Below are positions 45,730-57,188 of a stretch of 64,000 nucleotides of DNA, piece after piece. The translations under genes were made by a program, and so were the position numbers. The stretch's first letter is position 1, and every line of letters starts with the position of its first letter. The DNA is from Alkalicoccus saliphilus (GTDB lineage Bacteria > Bacillota > Bacilli > Bacillales > Salisediminibacteriaceae). The notes under the pieces were generated by a model. It saw only the letters and a program-made list of their open reading frames with translations, did not search any database and was not told the origin of the DNA. The DNA lies in contig NZ_PZJJ01000005.1 of NCBI RefSeq assembly GCF_003044065.1, forward strand, positions 1 through 64,000, read 5' to 3'.

Positions 45730-45740
45730 CTGACCATAAT

Positions 45741-46088
45741 CTATTCTTTTTCTTTCATTTCGCGGATTAATGTCTCAATACGGTTACCGCGTTCGATACT
45801 TTCATCAAATTCAAAAGAAATTTCCGGAGTTTTGCGCAGCTGAATCCGCTTCCCTGCTTCGGAACGGATGAACCCTTTAGCTTTTTCCAGACCGTCAAAA
45901 GTCTGCTTTCTTTCTTCTTCTTCTCCGTAAACCGTTATAAAAACTTTCGCCTGCTGAAGATCTCCTGTTACATCAACATCCGTAACGGTAATAAACCCGA
46001 TACGTGGATCTTTAAGTTCCCGCTGAATAATCGCGGAAACTTCTTTTTTCAGCTGTTCTGCGACACGGTTTGCACGAACGTTACTCAT
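45741..46088 (-). CDS. rbfA: 30S ribosome-binding factor A
   Basis: KH-type factor for late 30S maturation, 115 residues, with the start [18 protein letters not shown] and conserved [15 protein letters not shown] at 46088 follows CAGGAG by eight bases. It is the last gene of the operon rimP-nusA-ylxR-ylxQ-infB-ylxP-rbfA. Confidence 0.96.
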   Translation of the reverse strand: MSNVRANRVAEQLKKEVSAIIQRELKDPRIGFITVTDVDVTGDLQQAKVFITVYGEEEERKQTFDGLEKAKGFIRSEAGKRIQLRKTPEISFEFDESIERGNRIETLIREMKEKE

Positions 46089-46115
46089 ATTAATCACTCC
46101 TGTATAGTCGCTTTA

Positions 46116-46397
46116 CTAAAGCCACTCCCATTCTGTCAGGGAAACATCCAGAGCAGGAAAACCGTCGATAAAATCCAGCAGAGACTGGAGTTCTCTTTCC
46201 GCTGTACGACGGTCCCCGCTTACTGTTACTGCTACCCACTTTACGCGCTGCCAAACATTCTGATAAGCAATTTCTGAAAAAGAAACGTTAAACTTCCGCT
46301 TCACTTTATCAGCTACACTTTTGGTTACAGAACGCTTTTCCTTGAGAGAGCCGGCATTATAAATAACCGCCTCCAAAGTGAGCACTCCTATGGTCAC
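46116..46397 (-). CDS. ylxP: YlxP family protein (DUF503)
   Basis: Conserved 93-residue protein of unknown molecular function, thought to take part in ribosome assembly because of its fixed place between infB and rbfA. It has the family pattern LKEKRSV near residue 18 and ends in LTEWEWL. The GTG start overlaps the infB stop by four bases (GTGA), so translation is coupled. Confidence 0.92.
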   Translation of the reverse strand: MTIGVLTLEAVIYNAGSLKEKRSVTKSVADKVKRKFNVSFSEIAYQNVWQRVKWVAVTVSGDRRTAERELQSLLDFIDGFPALDVSLTEWEWL

Positions 46398-48520
46398 CGC
46401 TTAATTTCTTCCATAATATAAGCTTCGATTGTGTCGCCTTCTTTCACATCGTTAAAGTTTTCCAGCGTAATCCCACACTCATAGTTTTTAGCCACTTCTT
46501 TTACGTCATCTTTAAAGCGTTTTAAATCTTTTAGCTTGCCTTCAAAAACGACTACTCCTTCACGAATAACACGTACGGAAGAATCGCGGGTGATTTTCCC
46601 ATCAGTTACGTAGGAGCCGGCAATCGTACCGATACGTGACACTTTAAACAAGTGGCGTACTTCAGCCTGCCCGATTACTTTTTCTTCGTAAACTGGATCA
46701 AGCATCCCTTTCATCGCAGCTTCTACTTCTTCGATTGCATCATAGATAACGCGGTGAAGACGTACATCAACCTTTTCTGCTTCAGCCGTACGTTTAGCAT
46801 TCACGTCCGGTCGCACATTGAAGCCGATAACGATTGCATTGGAGGCTGCGGCAAGAATGATATCGGATTCTGCAATAGCCCCGACACCTGTGTGGATGAT
46901 GTTTACTTTCACACCCTCTACTTCAATTTTTTCGAGAGAACCTTTCATTGCTTCAGCGGATCCCTGCACATCTGCTTTAACTATGATATTGATATCTTTA
47001 ATTTCTCCCTGCTGAATCTGATCAAAAAGATCATCAAGGCTGACTTTGGAGCTTTCCTTTCTCGTCGCTTCTTTATGCTTCACAGCACGGGCTTCCCCAA
47101 TTTGACGGGCTTTCTTCTCGTCTTTAAATACTTTGAACTGATCCCCTGCCTGCGGAACACTATTGAGACCCGTAATTTCCACCGGCGTGGAAGGTCCCGC
47201 ACTTTTCACACGGCGGCCTAAATCATTCACCATCGCACGCACTTTACCAAAAGCATTTCCGACAACGATAGGATCACCCACGTTTAATGTTCCTGCCTGG
47301 ACGAGCAGTGTAGCAACCGGTCCTCGTCCACGGTCCAGTTCGGCTTCTACAACCGTTCCGAAAGCCTCTTTATTTGGATTGGCCTTCAGTTCTTCAACTT
47401 CAGAAACAAGCAGAATCATTTCCAGCAGTTCATCTATCCCTTCACCCTGGATAGCCGATACATTAACAAAGATTGTTTCTCCGCCCCAGGCTTCAGCGAC
47501 TAATCCGTGTTCGGTAAGCTCCTGCATCACCCGATCCGGATTGGACCCTTCTTTGTCAATTTTATTAACCGCTACAATAATCGGAACTTCTGCAGCTTTG
47601 GCATGATTAATAGCTTCCACAGTCTGTGGCATAACACCGTCATCTGCTGCAACTACCAGAATAGTAATGTCGGTTACCTGAGCACCGCGTGCACGCATTG
47701 TTGTAAATGCTGCGTGTCCGGGAGTATCCAGGAAAGTGATTTTCTTTTCGTTTTCTTCCACTTGATAGGCTCCGATATGCTGGGTAATACCGCCAGCTTC
47801 ACCGGCAGTTACTTTCGTATGCCGAATGCCGTCGAGAAGAGTTGTTTTACCGTGGTCTACGTGACCCATAATTGTAACAACCGGAGAACGCTCTACAAGA
47901 TCTGCCGGATCGTCCTCTTCCATAATATTCTCAAATTCGGATTCGTCTATGATAATTTCTTCTTCAACTTCTACCCCGAATTCCTCACCGAGAAGCTCTA
48001 CCGTGTCTTTGTCAAGCTCCTGGTTAATTGTCGCCATAACTCCGAGTCCCATTAATTTTTTAATGATTTCGGACGGTTCTTTGTTAAGCTTGTCAGCGAA
48101 AGCGCCGACCGTAATAGGAAGCTCATATTTTACATATTCCGGTGTCGCCGCTTTAGGTTTCTGCGGTTTTGGCCCGCCTCCGCCTTTACGGCCCCGCTTA
48201 TTATTTTGAGGCCCTTTGTTCTGCGGTCCTTTGTTCTGCGGTCCTTTGCTCTGGGGTCCTTTGCGGGCACCCTTATTAGCTGAAGTATTGTTATTTGAAC
48301 TTTTTTCTTTGACAGAAGCGTTATCACTAGAACGTTTAGGATTGGAGGAAACTTTTTTATCCGCCGTGTCCCCGGTTTTACCTTCGAGCTTGTTGATCGT
48401 ATCTTCGGTAATAACGCTCATGTGGTTGTTAACCTCAATACCCATTTTAGCGAGTTTGTCTATCACTTCTTTGCTTGTAACGTTTTTTTCTTTGGCGTAC
48501 TCATAAATCCGCTTTTTCAT
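46394..48520 (-). CDS. infB: Translation initiation factor IF-2
   Basis: GTPase that delivers initiator tRNA to the ribosome. The 708-residue product has an N-terminal IF2_N domain (about 1-55), a basic low-complexity linker with three KGPQN-type units near 90-105, a second IF2_N domain, the G domain with [12 protein letters not shown] near 215, DTPGH and NKID, then domains II-IV. ATG follows TAGGAGGT. The linker is short compared with enterobacterial IF-2 and normal for Bacillus. Confidence 0.98.
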   Translation of the reverse strand: MKKRIYEYAKEKNVTSKEVIDKLAKMGIEVNNHMSVITEDTINKLEGKTGDTADKKVSSNPKRSSDNASVKEKSSNNNTSANKGARKGPQSKGPQNKGPQNKGPQNNKRGRKGGGGPKPQKPKAATPEYVKYELPITVGAFADKLNKEPSEIIKKLMGLGVMATINQELDKDTVELLGEEFGVEVEEEIIIDESEFENIMEEDDPADLVERSPVVTIMGHVDHGKTTLLDGIRHTKVTAGEAGGITQHIGAYQVEENEKKITFLDTPGHAAFTTMRARGAQVTDITILVVAADDGVMPQTVEAINHAKAAEVPIIVAVNKIDKEGSNPDRVMQELTEHGLVAEAWGGETIFVNVSAIQGEGIDELLEMILLVSEVEELKANPNKEAFGTVVEAELDRGRGPVATLLVQAGTLNVGDPIVVGNAFGKVRAMVNDLGRRVKSAGPSTPVEITGLNSVPQAGDQFKVFKDEKKARQIGEARAVKHKEATRKESSKVSLDDLFDQIQQGEIKDINIIVKADVQGSAEAMKGSLEKIEVEGVKVNIIHTGVGAIAESDIILAAASNAIVIGFNVRPDVNAKRTAEAEKVDVRLHRVIYDAIEEVEAAMKGMLDPVYEEKVIGQAEVRHLFKVSRIGTIAGSYVTDGKITRDSSVRVIREGVVVFEGKLKDLKRFKDDVKEVAKNYECGITLENFNDVKEGDTIEAYIMEEIKR
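48213..48257. repeat. 15-bp tandem repeat in the infB linker
   Basis: Three copies of a 15-bp unit (CCTTTGTTCTGCGGT on the plus strand; the third differs at two bases) encode successive [10 protein letters not shown] units of the IF-2 linker. The length is a multiple of three, so changes in copy number would keep the reading frame. Confidence 0.85.
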
Positions 48521-48568
48521 AAACGTACCTCCTATAGTTCCTGTTAATAAACGACTCTGTGTGCTGAC

Positions 48569-48877
48569 TCAGACCCGTTTCTTTTCGTTTTTTTGATATG
48601 CATCCGCAAATCCGGTGTCTGTTACCGCTATAACTACACGACGCTCTTTTCCAACAGCAGCACCAAGATCATCACGGCTCCCCAGCCGGTAAAGAGGGAT
48701 ATTATAATAACGGCATTTGTCGCTTATTTTTTTTTCGGTATTCGCTGATGCGTCTTCCGCTAATACTACCAGTTTGGCTTTGTTGGACTGCACAGCCTTA
48801 ACGACGAGTTCTTCACCGGTTATCAGGGCTCCGGCCCGCTGCATAAGCCCGAGCAGAGAATATTGTTTTTTATCCAT
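48569..48877 (-). CDS. ylxQ: L7Ae-family RNA-binding protein YlxQ
   Basis: Small protein of 102 residues related to ribosomal L7Ae and L30e, expected to bind kink-turn RNA. It has the LMQRAGALITGEE start region and LVVLAEDASANT. It overlaps the ylxR stop by one base (TAATG). Its physiological RNA partner is not certain. Confidence 0.93.
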   Translation of the reverse strand: MDKKQYSLLGLMQRAGALITGEELVVKAVQSNKAKLVVLAEDASANTEKKISDKCRYYNIPLYRLGSRDDLGAAVGKERRVVIAVTDTGFADAYQKNEKKRV

Positions 48878-49152
48878 TATTTCAACTGACTCCGAAGATG
48901 ATACCTGCGCAGTTCATTATAAAGCTCAGCAGGAACTTCCGTTTTCAAATGTCGGCTTAAAATTCCTTTTTTCTCAGCCTCGTCAATAACAGCCTGATCA
49001 TTGGATATATAAGCTCCCCTTCCGGATTTTTTGGAAGTCGGATCAAGAAAGACTTCTCCTTCCGGTGAGCGTACGATTCGCAGCAGCTCTTTTTTTGGCT
49101 TCATTTCCTGAGTAACGATGCATTTACGGAACGGGGTCTTTTTATTCTGCAT
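48877..49152 (-). CDS. rnpM: YlxR family RNA-binding protein (RnpM)
   Basis: 91-residue DUF448 protein with the family signature PFRKCIVTQE near residue 6, KKELLRIVR and GRGAYIS. YlxR of B. subtilis has been renamed RnpM because it interacts with RNase P RNA and modulates RNase P activity. It lies between nusA and ylxQ as usual. Confidence 0.93.
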   Translation of the reverse strand: MQNKKTPFRKCIVTQEMKPKKELLRIVRSPEGEVFLDPTSKKSGRGAYISNDQAVIDEAEKKGILSRHLKTEVPAELYNELRRYHLRSQLK

Positions 49153-49166
49153 ACATACCCCTCCTT

Positions 49167-50315
49167 TTACTTTTCTTCTTCCTCATTCAGCCAGTCGGCA
49201 ACGTCGTTGGGAGAAGCTGAATACGCTTCATATTCCCCGGAAATACTTTCCGTTTCTTCTCCCTCCGCAAGCAGACCCAGTTCTTCCGCTTCCGATTCAC
49301 TCTTGATGTCGATCTTCCATCCCGTCAGTTTTGCTGCCAGACGGGCGTTTTGTCCTTTTTTCCCGATAGCGAGGGAAAGCTGATAATCAGGTACGATAAC
49401 CTGTGTCATCTTTTCTTCTTCATCTACCGTTACTTTCACTACTTTGGAAGGACTGAGTGCGTTGGCTACATATACTTTAGGGTCTTCCGACCAGCGTACT
49501 ATGTCAATTTTTTCTCCTTTGAGCTCATCGACAATCGTCTGTACTCTCTGTCCTCTTGGACCTACACAGGAGCCCACAGGATCAATCTCTTCATCTTCCG
49601 CATGAACCGCAATTTTAGATCGTTCTCCTGCTTCTCTTGAAACAGATTTAACTTCAACCGTTCCATCATAAATTTCCGGAACTTCAAGTTCGAATAGTCT
49701 TTTCAGCAGGCCGGGATGGGTGCGGGAAATCATGATTTGAGGCCCTTTAGTTGTTTTTTCCACCTTAGTGATAAATGCTTTTATACGATCATTGTGTTTG
49801 TATGACTCTGTAGGCATTTGTTCAGACAGCGGCATGAGGGCTTCGACTTTTCCAAGATCAACATAAATAAAACGATGATCCTGACGCTGGACTATCCCTG
49901 TCATAATATCTTCTTCCCTGTCAATGAAATCGGAATAAATAATTCCTCTTTCCGCTTCCCTGACACGCTGAGTAACTACCTGTTTAGCGGTCTGCGCTGC
50001 AATACGCCCGAAATCACGGGGAGTTACTTCAATTTCAACGATATCTCCAACTTCATAAAGCGGATTAATTTCATGAGCCTCAGCCAGAGAAATTTCAAGA
50101 CGGGCGTCAAACACTTCCTCTACTACTTCTTTACGTGCGAAGACTCGAATTGTTCCAACTTCCCGGTCGATCTGCACCCTGACGTTCTGTGCGGAATTAA
50201 AGTTTCTTTTATAACCTGTAATAAGCGCCTGTTCTATAGCTTCGAGAATAATTTCTTTATCAATACCCTTGTCTTTTTCTATAGTCGCAAGTGCTTCCAT
50301 AAATTCACTGTTCAT
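49167..50315 (-). CDS. nusA: Transcription termination/antitermination factor NusA
   Basis: RNA-polymerase-associated factor that enhances pausing and intrinsic termination. The 382-residue product has an N-terminal polymerase-binding domain (to about 125), S1 (GIVQRQDHRFIYVDLG, near 135), KH1 (PVGSCVGPRGQRVQ, near 245) and KH2 (LAIGKKGQNARLAAKL, near 315) and an acidic tail. It lacks the extra C-terminal repeats of gammaproteobacteria, as normal in Bacillus. Ribosome site AAAGGGGG. Confidence 0.97.
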   Translation of the reverse strand: MNSEFMEALATIEKDKGIDKEIILEAIEQALITGYKRNFNSAQNVRVQIDREVGTIRVFARKEVVEEVFDARLEISLAEAHEINPLYEVGDIVEIEVTPRDFGRIAAQTAKQVVTQRVREAERGIIYSDFIDREEDIMTGIVQRQDHRFIYVDLGKVEALMPLSEQMPTESYKHNDRIKAFITKVEKTTKGPQIMISRTHPGLLKRLFELEVPEIYDGTVEVKSVSREAGERSKIAVHAEDEEIDPVGSCVGPRGQRVQTIVDELKGEKIDIVRWSEDPKVYVANALSPSKVVKVTVDEEEKMTQVIVPDYQLSLAIGKKGQNARLAAKLTGWKIDIKSESEAEELGLLAEGEETESISGEYEAYSASPNDVADWLNEEEEK

Positions 50316-50339
50316 GGAGCTGATGTCCCCCTTTCAAAA

Positions 50340-50810
50340 TTAAAACGCTACGGCGAGTCTTGCTTTTGCTACTTGGCTGTAAGGAATTTCATATACCACT
50401 ACCCGGGTTTTTACTTTCACTTCCATTTTAAGAACATCGTCCTCAAAAGAAGCAAGTGTACCTTCGAATGCTTTTTCTCCTTCTACCGGTGCATAGGTAG
50501 TAACATAAATATTACTCCCTACTGCTTTTTCAACGTCTTTTTTCTTTTTCAAAGGACGTTCTGCCCCCGGTGATGAGACTTCCAGGTAGTAGGCCTGCTC
50601 AATTGGATCCTTCTTATCCAGCATCTCGCTGAGCTGCTCACTGACTTTTGTACAGTCATCAAGGTCAACCCCGTTATCAGAATCAATAAATACTCGAAGG
50701 AACCAGTTTTTCCCTTCTTTTTCAAACTCTATATCCACGAGTTCAAGGTTTTCTTCTTCCAAAATTGGAAGTACGAGCTTCTCCACAGATTCATATATTT
50801 GATTGGACAT
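50340..50810 (-). CDS. rimP: Ribosome maturation factor RimP
   Basis: Needed for 30S assembly. The 156-residue product has the conserved DDCTKVSEQLSE and LEVSSPGAERPL segments and a C-terminal SH3-like domain. ATG at 50810 follows AAGGAGG by nine bases. First gene of the nusA-infB operon. Confidence 0.96.
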   Translation of the reverse strand: MSNQIYESVEKLVLPILEEENLELVDIEFEKEGKNWFLRVFIDSDNGVDLDDCTKVSEQLSEMLDKKDPIEQAYYLEVSSPGAERPLKKKKDVEKAVGSNIYVTTYAPVEGEKAFEGTLASFEDDVLKMEVKVKTRVVVYEIPYSQVAKARLAVAF

Positions 50811-50850
50811 CACTTCTTCCCTCCTTGATCCAGACGGTTAACTGGAAAAT

Positions 50851-50878
50851 TTATTACAAATATTGGATTTTTTCGCAA
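50851..50878 (-). promoter_or_regulatory. Candidate promoter of the rimP-nusA-infB operon
   Basis: TTGCGA (50878-50873), 16 bases, TAATAA (50856-50851). The -35 hexamer lies in the tail of the polC terminator. The -10 element is weak, so the call is moderate. Confidence 0.45.
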
Positions 50879-50903
50879 AAGAAAGAGTGGGTTTCCCCAC
50901 TCT
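50874..50903 (-). terminator. Rho-independent terminator of polC
   Basis: A perfect eight-base stem with a GAAA tetraloop (AGAGTGGG-GAAA-CCCACTCT) followed by TTCTTTT on the minus strand. Confidence 0.9.
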
Positions 50904-50968
50904 TCCCTACGCTCGTATCGCTCTGTCTAAATACAATATACCATATTGACCTGCCTGATGCAAACAGA

Positions 50969-53900
50969 CTAGAACAAGGAGAGCTGGTTGGAGTCGGGAA
51001 GCTCATCGAGACAGCCGTGCTCGTCCAGTTTCTCAAGAACGCTTTTCGTGATTTTACTTCTTTCCCTTAAATTTTCCTTAGATAGGAATTCTCCGTCTTT
51101 CCGCGCTTTCTCTACAGCGAGAGCAGCATTTGTACCAACACCGGTAATAGCATTGAACGGTGGGATAAGGGTGTCCCCCTCCACCAGAAATTCTGTCGCC
51201 TTCGAGCGGTACAGATCCACCTTCTGGAATGAAAAGCCTCTCTCGCACATTTCCAGCGAAAGCTCCAGTACTGTAACGAGACTTTTTTCCTTCGGGGAAG
51301 CGTCCAGCCCCTTTGCATGAATTTCCTCGATTTTCTTTCGGATTGTTGCTGATCCCCGGATCATTGTATCAAGGTCAAAATCGTCTGCTCTTACCGTGAA
51401 GTACGCCGCGTAAAACATCATTGGTTCATGAACTTTGTAGTATGCGATGCGGACAGCCATTAAAACATACGCTGCGGCATGGGCTTTAGGAAACATGTAC
51501 TTGATCTTTAAACAGGAGCCTATATACCAGTCCGGTACTCCATGCTTTTTCATTTCTTCGATCCATTCTTCCTCCAGCCCGCGGCCTTTTCTCACAAATT
51601 CCATTATCTTAAAGGCTAAAGGATGATCCAGTCCTTTGTACATTAAATATACCATGATATCATCACGGCAGCCTATAACATCTTTCAGCTCACATGTTCC
51701 CGCAGCGATCAGATCTGCTGCATTATTGAGCCATACGTCGGCCCCATGGGAAAGTCCGGAAATCTGCACGAGCTCACTGAAAGTGGACGGTTTTGTTTCT
51801 TCAAGCATCTGCCTTACAAACCGTGTGCCAAATTCCGGAATACCGTAGGTTCCTGTTTTGCACATGATCTGTTCTTCTGTTACCCCGAGAGACTCTGTGC
51901 CACTGAAAAGTTTAAATACTTCCGGGTCATCCACAGGAATCGTCTTCGGATCCCTGCCGCTCAAATCCTGAAGCATCCGTATTACTGTAGGATCATCATG
52001 ACCGAGTATATCCAGCTTGAGCAGGTTATCGTGTATGGAATGAAAATCGAAGTGAGTCGTTCTCCATTCTGATTCCCGGTCATCTGCCGGAAATTGGATA
52101 GGAGAAAAATCGTAGATGTCCAAATGATCAGGAACAACAATAATGCCTCCCGGATGCTGGCCGGTTGTTCGTTTGACTCCTGTACATCCTTGTACGAGCC
52201 GGTCTATTTCTGCTCCTCTGAGCTGCATTTCTTCGTCATTTTCATATCCCCGCACGAATCCGTAGGCTGTTTTTTCCGCCACAGTACCAATCGTTCCTGC
52301 GCGGTACACGTAGTCTTCTCCGAACAGTTCCTTCGTATAGTTATGGGCCACCGGCTGATAAGCTCCGGAAAAGTTTAAATCGATATCCGGCACTTTATCC
52401 CCTTTAAATCCAAGGAAGGTTTCAAAAGGAATATCATGCCCATCCTTTGCGTAGAGCTCTCCGCATTTTTCACAGTTTTTGTCCGGCAGGTCAAATCCGG
52501 ATCCGACACTCCCGTCATTGAAAAAGTAGGAGTGTTTACAGTTTGGACAGACATAATGCGGCGGAAGAGGATTAACTTCTGTTATTTCAGTCATTGTAGC
52601 CACGAAACTCGAGCCGACGGATCCTCTGGAACCAACAAGGTAGCCGTCATCGAGTGATTTTTTAACAAGTTTCTGGGAAATCAGGTAGATTACCGAAAAC
52701 CCATTGGAAATAATACTCGTCAATTCTTTTTCCAGCCGGTCAATAACGAGCTGAGGGAGCTCCTCCCCGTAGATAGATTTGGCCATATCGTAGCAAAGCT
52801 GACGCATTTCTTCATCAGCACCCTCAATATGAGGTGTGTAAAGATCATCCGGAATCGGTTTAATATCGTCAATACTGTCCGCAATCTCCCTCGTCGCAGT
52901 AACTACAATCTCTTCTGCTTTTTCTTCAGGCAGAAAACTGAATTCATTCAGCATTTCATCGGTTGACCTGAAATGGACCTGCGGGAGCCTCTGGCGATTC
53001 AAAGGGTTGGCTCCCCCCTGGGAAGCGATAAGTATTTTTCGATAAACGTAATCTTCAGGATCCAGATAATGGACGTTGCCTGTAGCTGCCACCGGTTTTC
53101 CTGTTTCTTCTCCTAGTTTAACAAGCTGCTTCAATATATCCTTTAAAGCAAGTTCGTCACGCACAATTTCTTTCTCTATAAGGTGTGCATAATTTCCCGG
53201 AGGCTGAATTTCAATAAAGTCATAAAAGGCTGCGGCTTCCTTTGTTTCTTCGAGCCCCTTCTGCATCAGCCCTTCAAATATTTCCCCCCGGTCACACCCG
53301 GACCCTACAATCAGTCCTTCTCTGTTTTTAACAAGTACTGATCTCGGTATTCGTGGAACTCTGTAAAAATAATTAATGTGGGACATCGAGATGAGACGGT
53401 AAAGATTTTTTAATCCTTCTTTCGTTTTTGCATAAATCGTACAGTGGACAGGACGCTGCTTCTTATAGTCTTCAGCTGATCCCTGCTCGTTCAGTTGTTC
53501 GTGCACTGTTATATTTTTTTCCAGTGCATCCTTTACCATTTTCCAGAGCAGGTGCCCCGTCGCCTCTGCATCGTATATAGCCCGGTGGTGAGAAACGAGT
53601 TCTATGTTGAACTTCTTACACAGTGTGTTCAGCCGGTAGTTTTTAAAGTGGGGATAAAGCATCCTTGCCATTTCAAGCGTGTCTATTACCGGATTTTTAA
53701 CTTTACTGTAATTGATTTTTTCATAGCCTGCATTTAAAAAGCCGATGTCAAAACTTGCATTGTGGGCTACAAGAATATCATTTCCACACCACTCATAAAA
53801 TTGTTTAAGTACTTCTCCTGGATCAGGCTGTCCTTCGACCATGTCATCAGTGATACCTGTCAATTCTATAATTGTCGGACTCAGTTTTTCTTTAGGATCC

Positions 53901-55270
53901 GCGAAAGATTCAAATTTATCAATTACTTCCCCGTTTTTAATTTTCACCGCTGCCAGTTCTATAATAGTATTATAAACGGCAGACAGTCCTGTAGTTTCCA
54001 CATCAAACACAATATATGTTTCATCTTTAAGTTCACGTCGTGAAGCATTGTAAGCGATAGGTACTCCATCATCCACAAGATTGGCTTCCAGCCCGTAAAG
54101 AATTTTCACCCCATGCTTCTGGCCGGCAGCATACGCTTCGGGAAAGGATTGTGCCACTGCATGATCTGTCAGACCGATGGCAGGGTGCCCCCATTTTCCA
54201 GCCTGTTTTACGTAATCACTAATAGAAGTAACCGCGTCCATCTGGCTCATTGTTGAGTGCACATGAAGCTCTACACGCTTGCTTTCCTCTTTTGCTTCAT
54301 CTGTTCTGACGTACGGCTTAATTTCGTGAAAGTCCCTTGCCATCATTGTCAGATCACGGATGAAGGTGTCGTACTGAACGGACCCTCTCGCTTTAATCCA
54401 CATTCCTTCTTTCACAGCTTCCATCACAGGCACGTCTTCCTTATCATTGGAAAACATTTTTATAAGCAGGGAATCAGTATAATCCGTTATTTTAAACGTT
54501 AAAAGCATTCTGCCGCTCTTCAATTCTTTTGTTTCGGCATGAAAAACGTACCCCTGCACGGTAATCCGTTTTTCTTCTTCGATAATCTGCTCCATCGCAA
54601 CCGGATCATCTTTAATCGCCATGCCGACAGAAACTTTCTGCTCGTCCTGCAGCTCTTTTGCTTTAGACTCCTGTTTTTTCTTTTCGAGCATCGCTTCGAC
54701 GACTTTATTATGATCCTCTTCCTGCTTCTGCTCTTCAAATCTTTTAATTTCTTCCTTTGCCTCTCTTACTTCCGTAGCAATAATAAAGTCCGGAAAACCC
54801 GCTCCGGCAAGAAGCTGCTTAAGTGGAGCTTTGACTCTCCGCTCAAGTATTTCCGCTTCTGTTTCATTCATTACTGCGAGATACATCCGATTGTTATCGA
54901 TTCTTGGAACCTGTGCTTCAAGACGCTGAATGAGACCGTTTGTTGAACTTCTTAAACGCTCAATAAAATACGGCCAATAGCTTTCTATCAATTCTTCAGC
55001 CTGAAAATTTTCTTCGTAACGCAGAAATAATGAAACTTCCGCAATATGGCTTAAACCTTGTACTATACGGGTCTGGAGAAGTTCAAATGCTGGAAAGGGA
55101 AGCGGCTTCGGCATAGCAATAAAAAAGTTCCACTTATGATCTTTTTGATGAATTTCCAGTTTTTCTATATAGGCGCCTTCCGCATATTTTTTCATGAAAT
55201 CATCCGGCATCTGCACCTGCTCCATCAGCAGCCTGAACCGCTCCTGTCGGTTTTGAAGTTCTATCGACAT
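50969..55270 (-). CDS. polC: DNA polymerase III alpha subunit, PolC type
   Basis: Main replicative polymerase of Firmicutes with built-in proofreading. The 1433-residue product has the N-terminal region, an OB fold ([20 protein letters not shown], near 240), a PHP domain split around the exonuclease ([14 protein letters not shown] near 335), the DEDD exonuclease starting [10 protein letters not shown] near 425, a zinc-binding segment with CPNCKHS and CEKCG, the palm with PDIDLNFSG, and a C-terminal clamp-binding end NQLSLF. ATG at 55270 follows GGGAG by nine bases and matches the family N-terminus; an in-frame ATG 15 codons earlier has no ribosome site. Confidence 0.98.
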   Translation of the reverse strand: MSIELQNRQERFRLLMEQVQMPDDFMKKYAEGAYIEKLEIHQKDHKWNFFIAMPKPLPFPAFELLQTRIVQGLSHIAEVSLFLRYEENFQAEELIESYWPYFIERLRSSTNGLIQRLEAQVPRIDNNRMYLAVMNETEAEILERRVKAPLKQLLAGAGFPDFIIATEVREAKEEIKRFEEQKQEEDHNKVVEAMLEKKKQESKAKELQDEQKVSVGMAIKDDPVAMEQIIEEEKRITVQGYVFHAETKELKSGRMLLTFKITDYTDSLLIKMFSNDKEDVPVMEAVKEGMWIKARGSVQYDTFIRDLTMMARDFHEIKPYVRTDEAKEESKRVELHVHSTMSQMDAVTSISDYVKQAGKWGHPAIGLTDHAVAQSFPEAYAAGQKHGVKILYGLEANLVDDGVPIAYNASRRELKDETYIVFDVETTGLSAVYNTIIELAAVKIKNGEVIDKFESFADPKEKLSPTIIELTGITDDMVEGQPDPGEVLKQFYEWCGNDILVAHNASFDIGFLNAGYEKINYSKVKNPVIDTLEMARMLYPHFKNYRLNTLCKKFNIELVSHHRAIYDAEATGHLLWKMVKDALEKNITVHEQLNEQGSAEDYKKQRPVHCTIYAKTKEGLKNLYRLISMSHINYFYRVPRIPRSVLVKNREGLIVGSGCDRGEIFEGLMQKGLEETKEAAAFYDFIEIQPPGNYAHLIEKEIVRDELALKDILKQLVKLGEETGKPVAATGNVHYLDPEDYVYRKILIASQGGANPLNRQRLPQVHFRSTDEMLNEFSFLPEEKAEEIVVTATREIADSIDDIKPIPDDLYTPHIEGADEEMRQLCYDMAKSIYGEELPQLVIDRLEKELTSIISNGFSVIYLISQKLVKKSLDDGYLVGSRGSVGSSFVATMTEITEVNPLPPHYVCPNCKHSYFFNDGSVGSGFDLPDKNCEKCGELYAKDGHDIPFETFLGFKGDKVPDIDLNFSGAYQPVAHNYTKELFGEDYVYRAGTIGTVAEKTAYGFVRGYENDEEMQLRGAEIDRLVQGCTGVKRTTGQHPGGIIVVPDHLDIYDFSPIQFPADDRESEWRTTHFDFHSIHDNLLKLDILGHDDPTVIRMLQDLSGRDPKTIPVDDPEVFKLFSGTESLGVTEEQIMCKTGTYGIPEFGTRFVRQMLEETKPSTFSELVQISGLSHGADVWLNNAADLIAAGTCELKDVIGCRDDIMVYLMYKGLDHPLAFKIMEFVRKGRGLEEEWIEEMKKHGVPDWYIGSCLKIKYMFPKAHAAAYVLMAVRIAYYKVHEPMMFYAAYFTVRADDFDLDTMIRGSATIRKKIEEIHAKGLDASPKEKSLVTVLELSLEMCERGFSFQKVDLYRSKATEFLVEGDTLIPPFNAITGVGTNAALAVEKARKDGEFLSKENLRERSKITKSVLEKLDEHGCLDELPDSNQLSLF

Positions 55271-55420
55271 CTTCTGCTGCTCCCTTCTTATGATATATCT
55301 GATATTTTGATTCATATTGTAAACTTAATTTATCAGCCTTCTCTGCTGACCTTGAACTCAGGTCTGGTTTCTCCCTCCAAAATGAACTGTTGAAAATGAA
55401 AAAGGAAACAGACTGAGCAG

Positions 55421-55457
55421 ATAAAGAGAGGCTGCCCTGAAATATCAAGGACAGCCT
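55421..55457 (-). terminator. Hairpin terminator of the rpsB-proximal envelope operon after proS
   Basis: AGGCTGTCCTTGA pairs imperfectly with TCAGGGCAGCCT around a short loop, six bases after the proS stop; the minus-strand tail CTCTTTATC is only moderately T-rich. Confidence 0.7.
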
Positions 55458-55462
55458 TTATT

Positions 55463-57163
55463 TTACTGCTGGCATTTCTCCAGCACATCAGAAAGTTCAT
55501 CGACATGTACTTCTTCCACTTCTCCAGTTTTTCGGTGTTTTAGTTCCACAAAACCTTCAGAAGCTTTTTTACCTACCTGGACGCGAAGCGGAATGCCGAT
55601 AAGATCCGCGTCCTTGAATTTTACGCCTGCACGTTCAGGCCGGTCGTCATATAAAACTTCTGTACCCCTGGCCTGCAGTGTCCCGTAAATTTTTTCGGCA
55701 AGGCTTCTCTGCTCTTCCTGCTTTACGTTAATTGCAATTAAATGTACGTCGAACGGAGAAACACAGGCCGGCCAGACGATGCCGTTTTCATCATAATTTT
55801 CTTCGATAACAGCAGCAACCGTCCGGGAAACACCTATTCCATAGGAGCCCATAACAATAGGTTTTGCCTTTCCCTGATCATTTAAATATTCGGCTCCAAG
55901 AGCTTCACTGTATTTAGTTCCGAGTTTAAATACGTGTCCTACTTCTATGCCCTCTTTAAAATGTATAACCCCTCTGCCGTCAGGAGAAGGATCTCCTTCC
56001 TGAATGCTGCGCAGATCCTTAAAGGCTGTTACAGAAAAATCCCTTTCCGGGTTCACATTTAGTAAATGAAATTTCTCCTTATTGGCTCCGCACACGCCGT
56101 TCACTATATATTCGACTGCATGGTCCGCATACACATTCAATTCTGCCGGCACTCCTGCCGGACCGATAAATCCAGGCACTGACCCAAGAATTTCTTTTGT
56201 CTGCTGTTCAGTTGCCATTTCGACCGTTTCGGCATTCAGTTCATGCTTCAGTTTAATCTCGTTGGCCTCGTGGTCGCCCCGTACGAGAAGAAGAACTGGT
56301 TCATTATCCGCCATGAAAAGAATAGATTTAATACACTTTTCAGGTTTAACGTCTAAAAACCGTGATACTTCTTCAATCGTCCGCTGCTCCGGGGTTTCAA
56401 CCTCTCTAAGTTCTCCGGCGGCTTCATCCGGTTTATCGTATGAAGCATTCACAGGTGCAATTTCAATATTTGCTGCAAAATCAGAGGCATCGGAGTAAGC
56501 TATGGTATCTTCCCCTACATTTGAGAGTACCATAAACTCATGGGTGTCTTTTCCGCCCATTGCCCCGGAATCAGCTATAACAGCCCTGAAATTCAATCCG
56601 AGCCGCGAAAAAATGCTGTTGTAGGCTGTATACATTTTTTCATAGCTTTCGTCGAGCCCCTCAAAATCTTTATCGAACGAGTAGGCATCTTTCATGAGAA
56701 ACTCCCGGCCGCGGAGTACTCCGAATCTCGGCCGCCTCTCATCCCGGAATTTTGTCTGAATTTGATAAAGAGTCATGGGCAGTTCTTTATACGATCTTAC
56801 ATCGTCCCGAACAATGGAAGTAATAACTTCTTCGTGGGTCGGCCCGAGGGCAAATTCTCTGTTATGGCGGTCAGTAACTCTCATTAACTCCTCGCCATAA
56901 GCTTCCCAGCGGCCGGATTCCTTCCACAGCTCCGCCGGCTGAATCGATGGCATGAGCATCTCCTGAGCCCCCGAGCGGTCCATTTCCTCCCGGACAATCT
57001 GCTCAACTTTCCGGAGTACACGCCATCCTAAAGGAAGAAAGGAATAAACACCTGCCGCGCTCTGACGGATCAGTCCTGCCCGCAGCATCAGCTGATGACT
57101 GACGATGTCCGCTCCGCTTGGTATATCTCTTAATGTAGGAATTAAATACGTTGATTGTTTCAA
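55463..57163 (-). CDS. proS: Prolyl-tRNA synthetase, bacterial type
   Basis: Charges tRNA-Pro. The 566-residue product is the bacterial form with the class II motifs (motif 2 [20 protein letters not shown] near 135-155, motif 3 [13 protein letters not shown] near 440), an inserted editing domain between about 225 and 400 that removes misacylated alanine, and a C-terminal anticodon-binding domain. It follows rseP by 25 bases. Confidence 0.98.
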   Translation of the reverse strand: MKQSTYLIPTLRDIPSGADIVSHQLMLRAGLIRQSAAGVYSFLPLGWRVLRKVEQIVREEMDRSGAQEMLMPSIQPAELWKESGRWEAYGEELMRVTDRHNREFALGPTHEEVITSIVRDDVRSYKELPMTLYQIQTKFRDERRPRFGVLRGREFLMKDAYSFDKDFEGLDESYEKMYTAYNSIFSRLGLNFRAVIADSGAMGGKDTHEFMVLSNVGEDTIAYSDASDFAANIEIAPVNASYDKPDEAAGELREVETPEQRTIEEVSRFLDVKPEKCIKSILFMADNEPVLLLVRGDHEANEIKLKHELNAETVEMATEQQTKEILGSVPGFIGPAGVPAELNVYADHAVEYIVNGVCGANKEKFHLLNVNPERDFSVTAFKDLRSIQEGDPSPDGRGVIHFKEGIEVGHVFKLGTKYSEALGAEYLNDQGKAKPIVMGSYGIGVSRTVAAVIEENYDENGIVWPACVSPFDVHLIAINVKQEEQRSLAEKIYGTLQARGTEVLYDDRPERAGVKFKDADLIGIPLRVQVGKKASEGFVELKHRKTGEVEEVHVDELSDVLEKCQQ

Positions 57164-57188
57164 TATGAGCCACCTCTATTAACGTGTT

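Noticed and set aside
45312-45737. 141-codon minus-strand frame between truB and rbfA
   Set aside because: It covers the inverted repeats and the terminator palindrome of rbfA, so it cannot be an independent gene.
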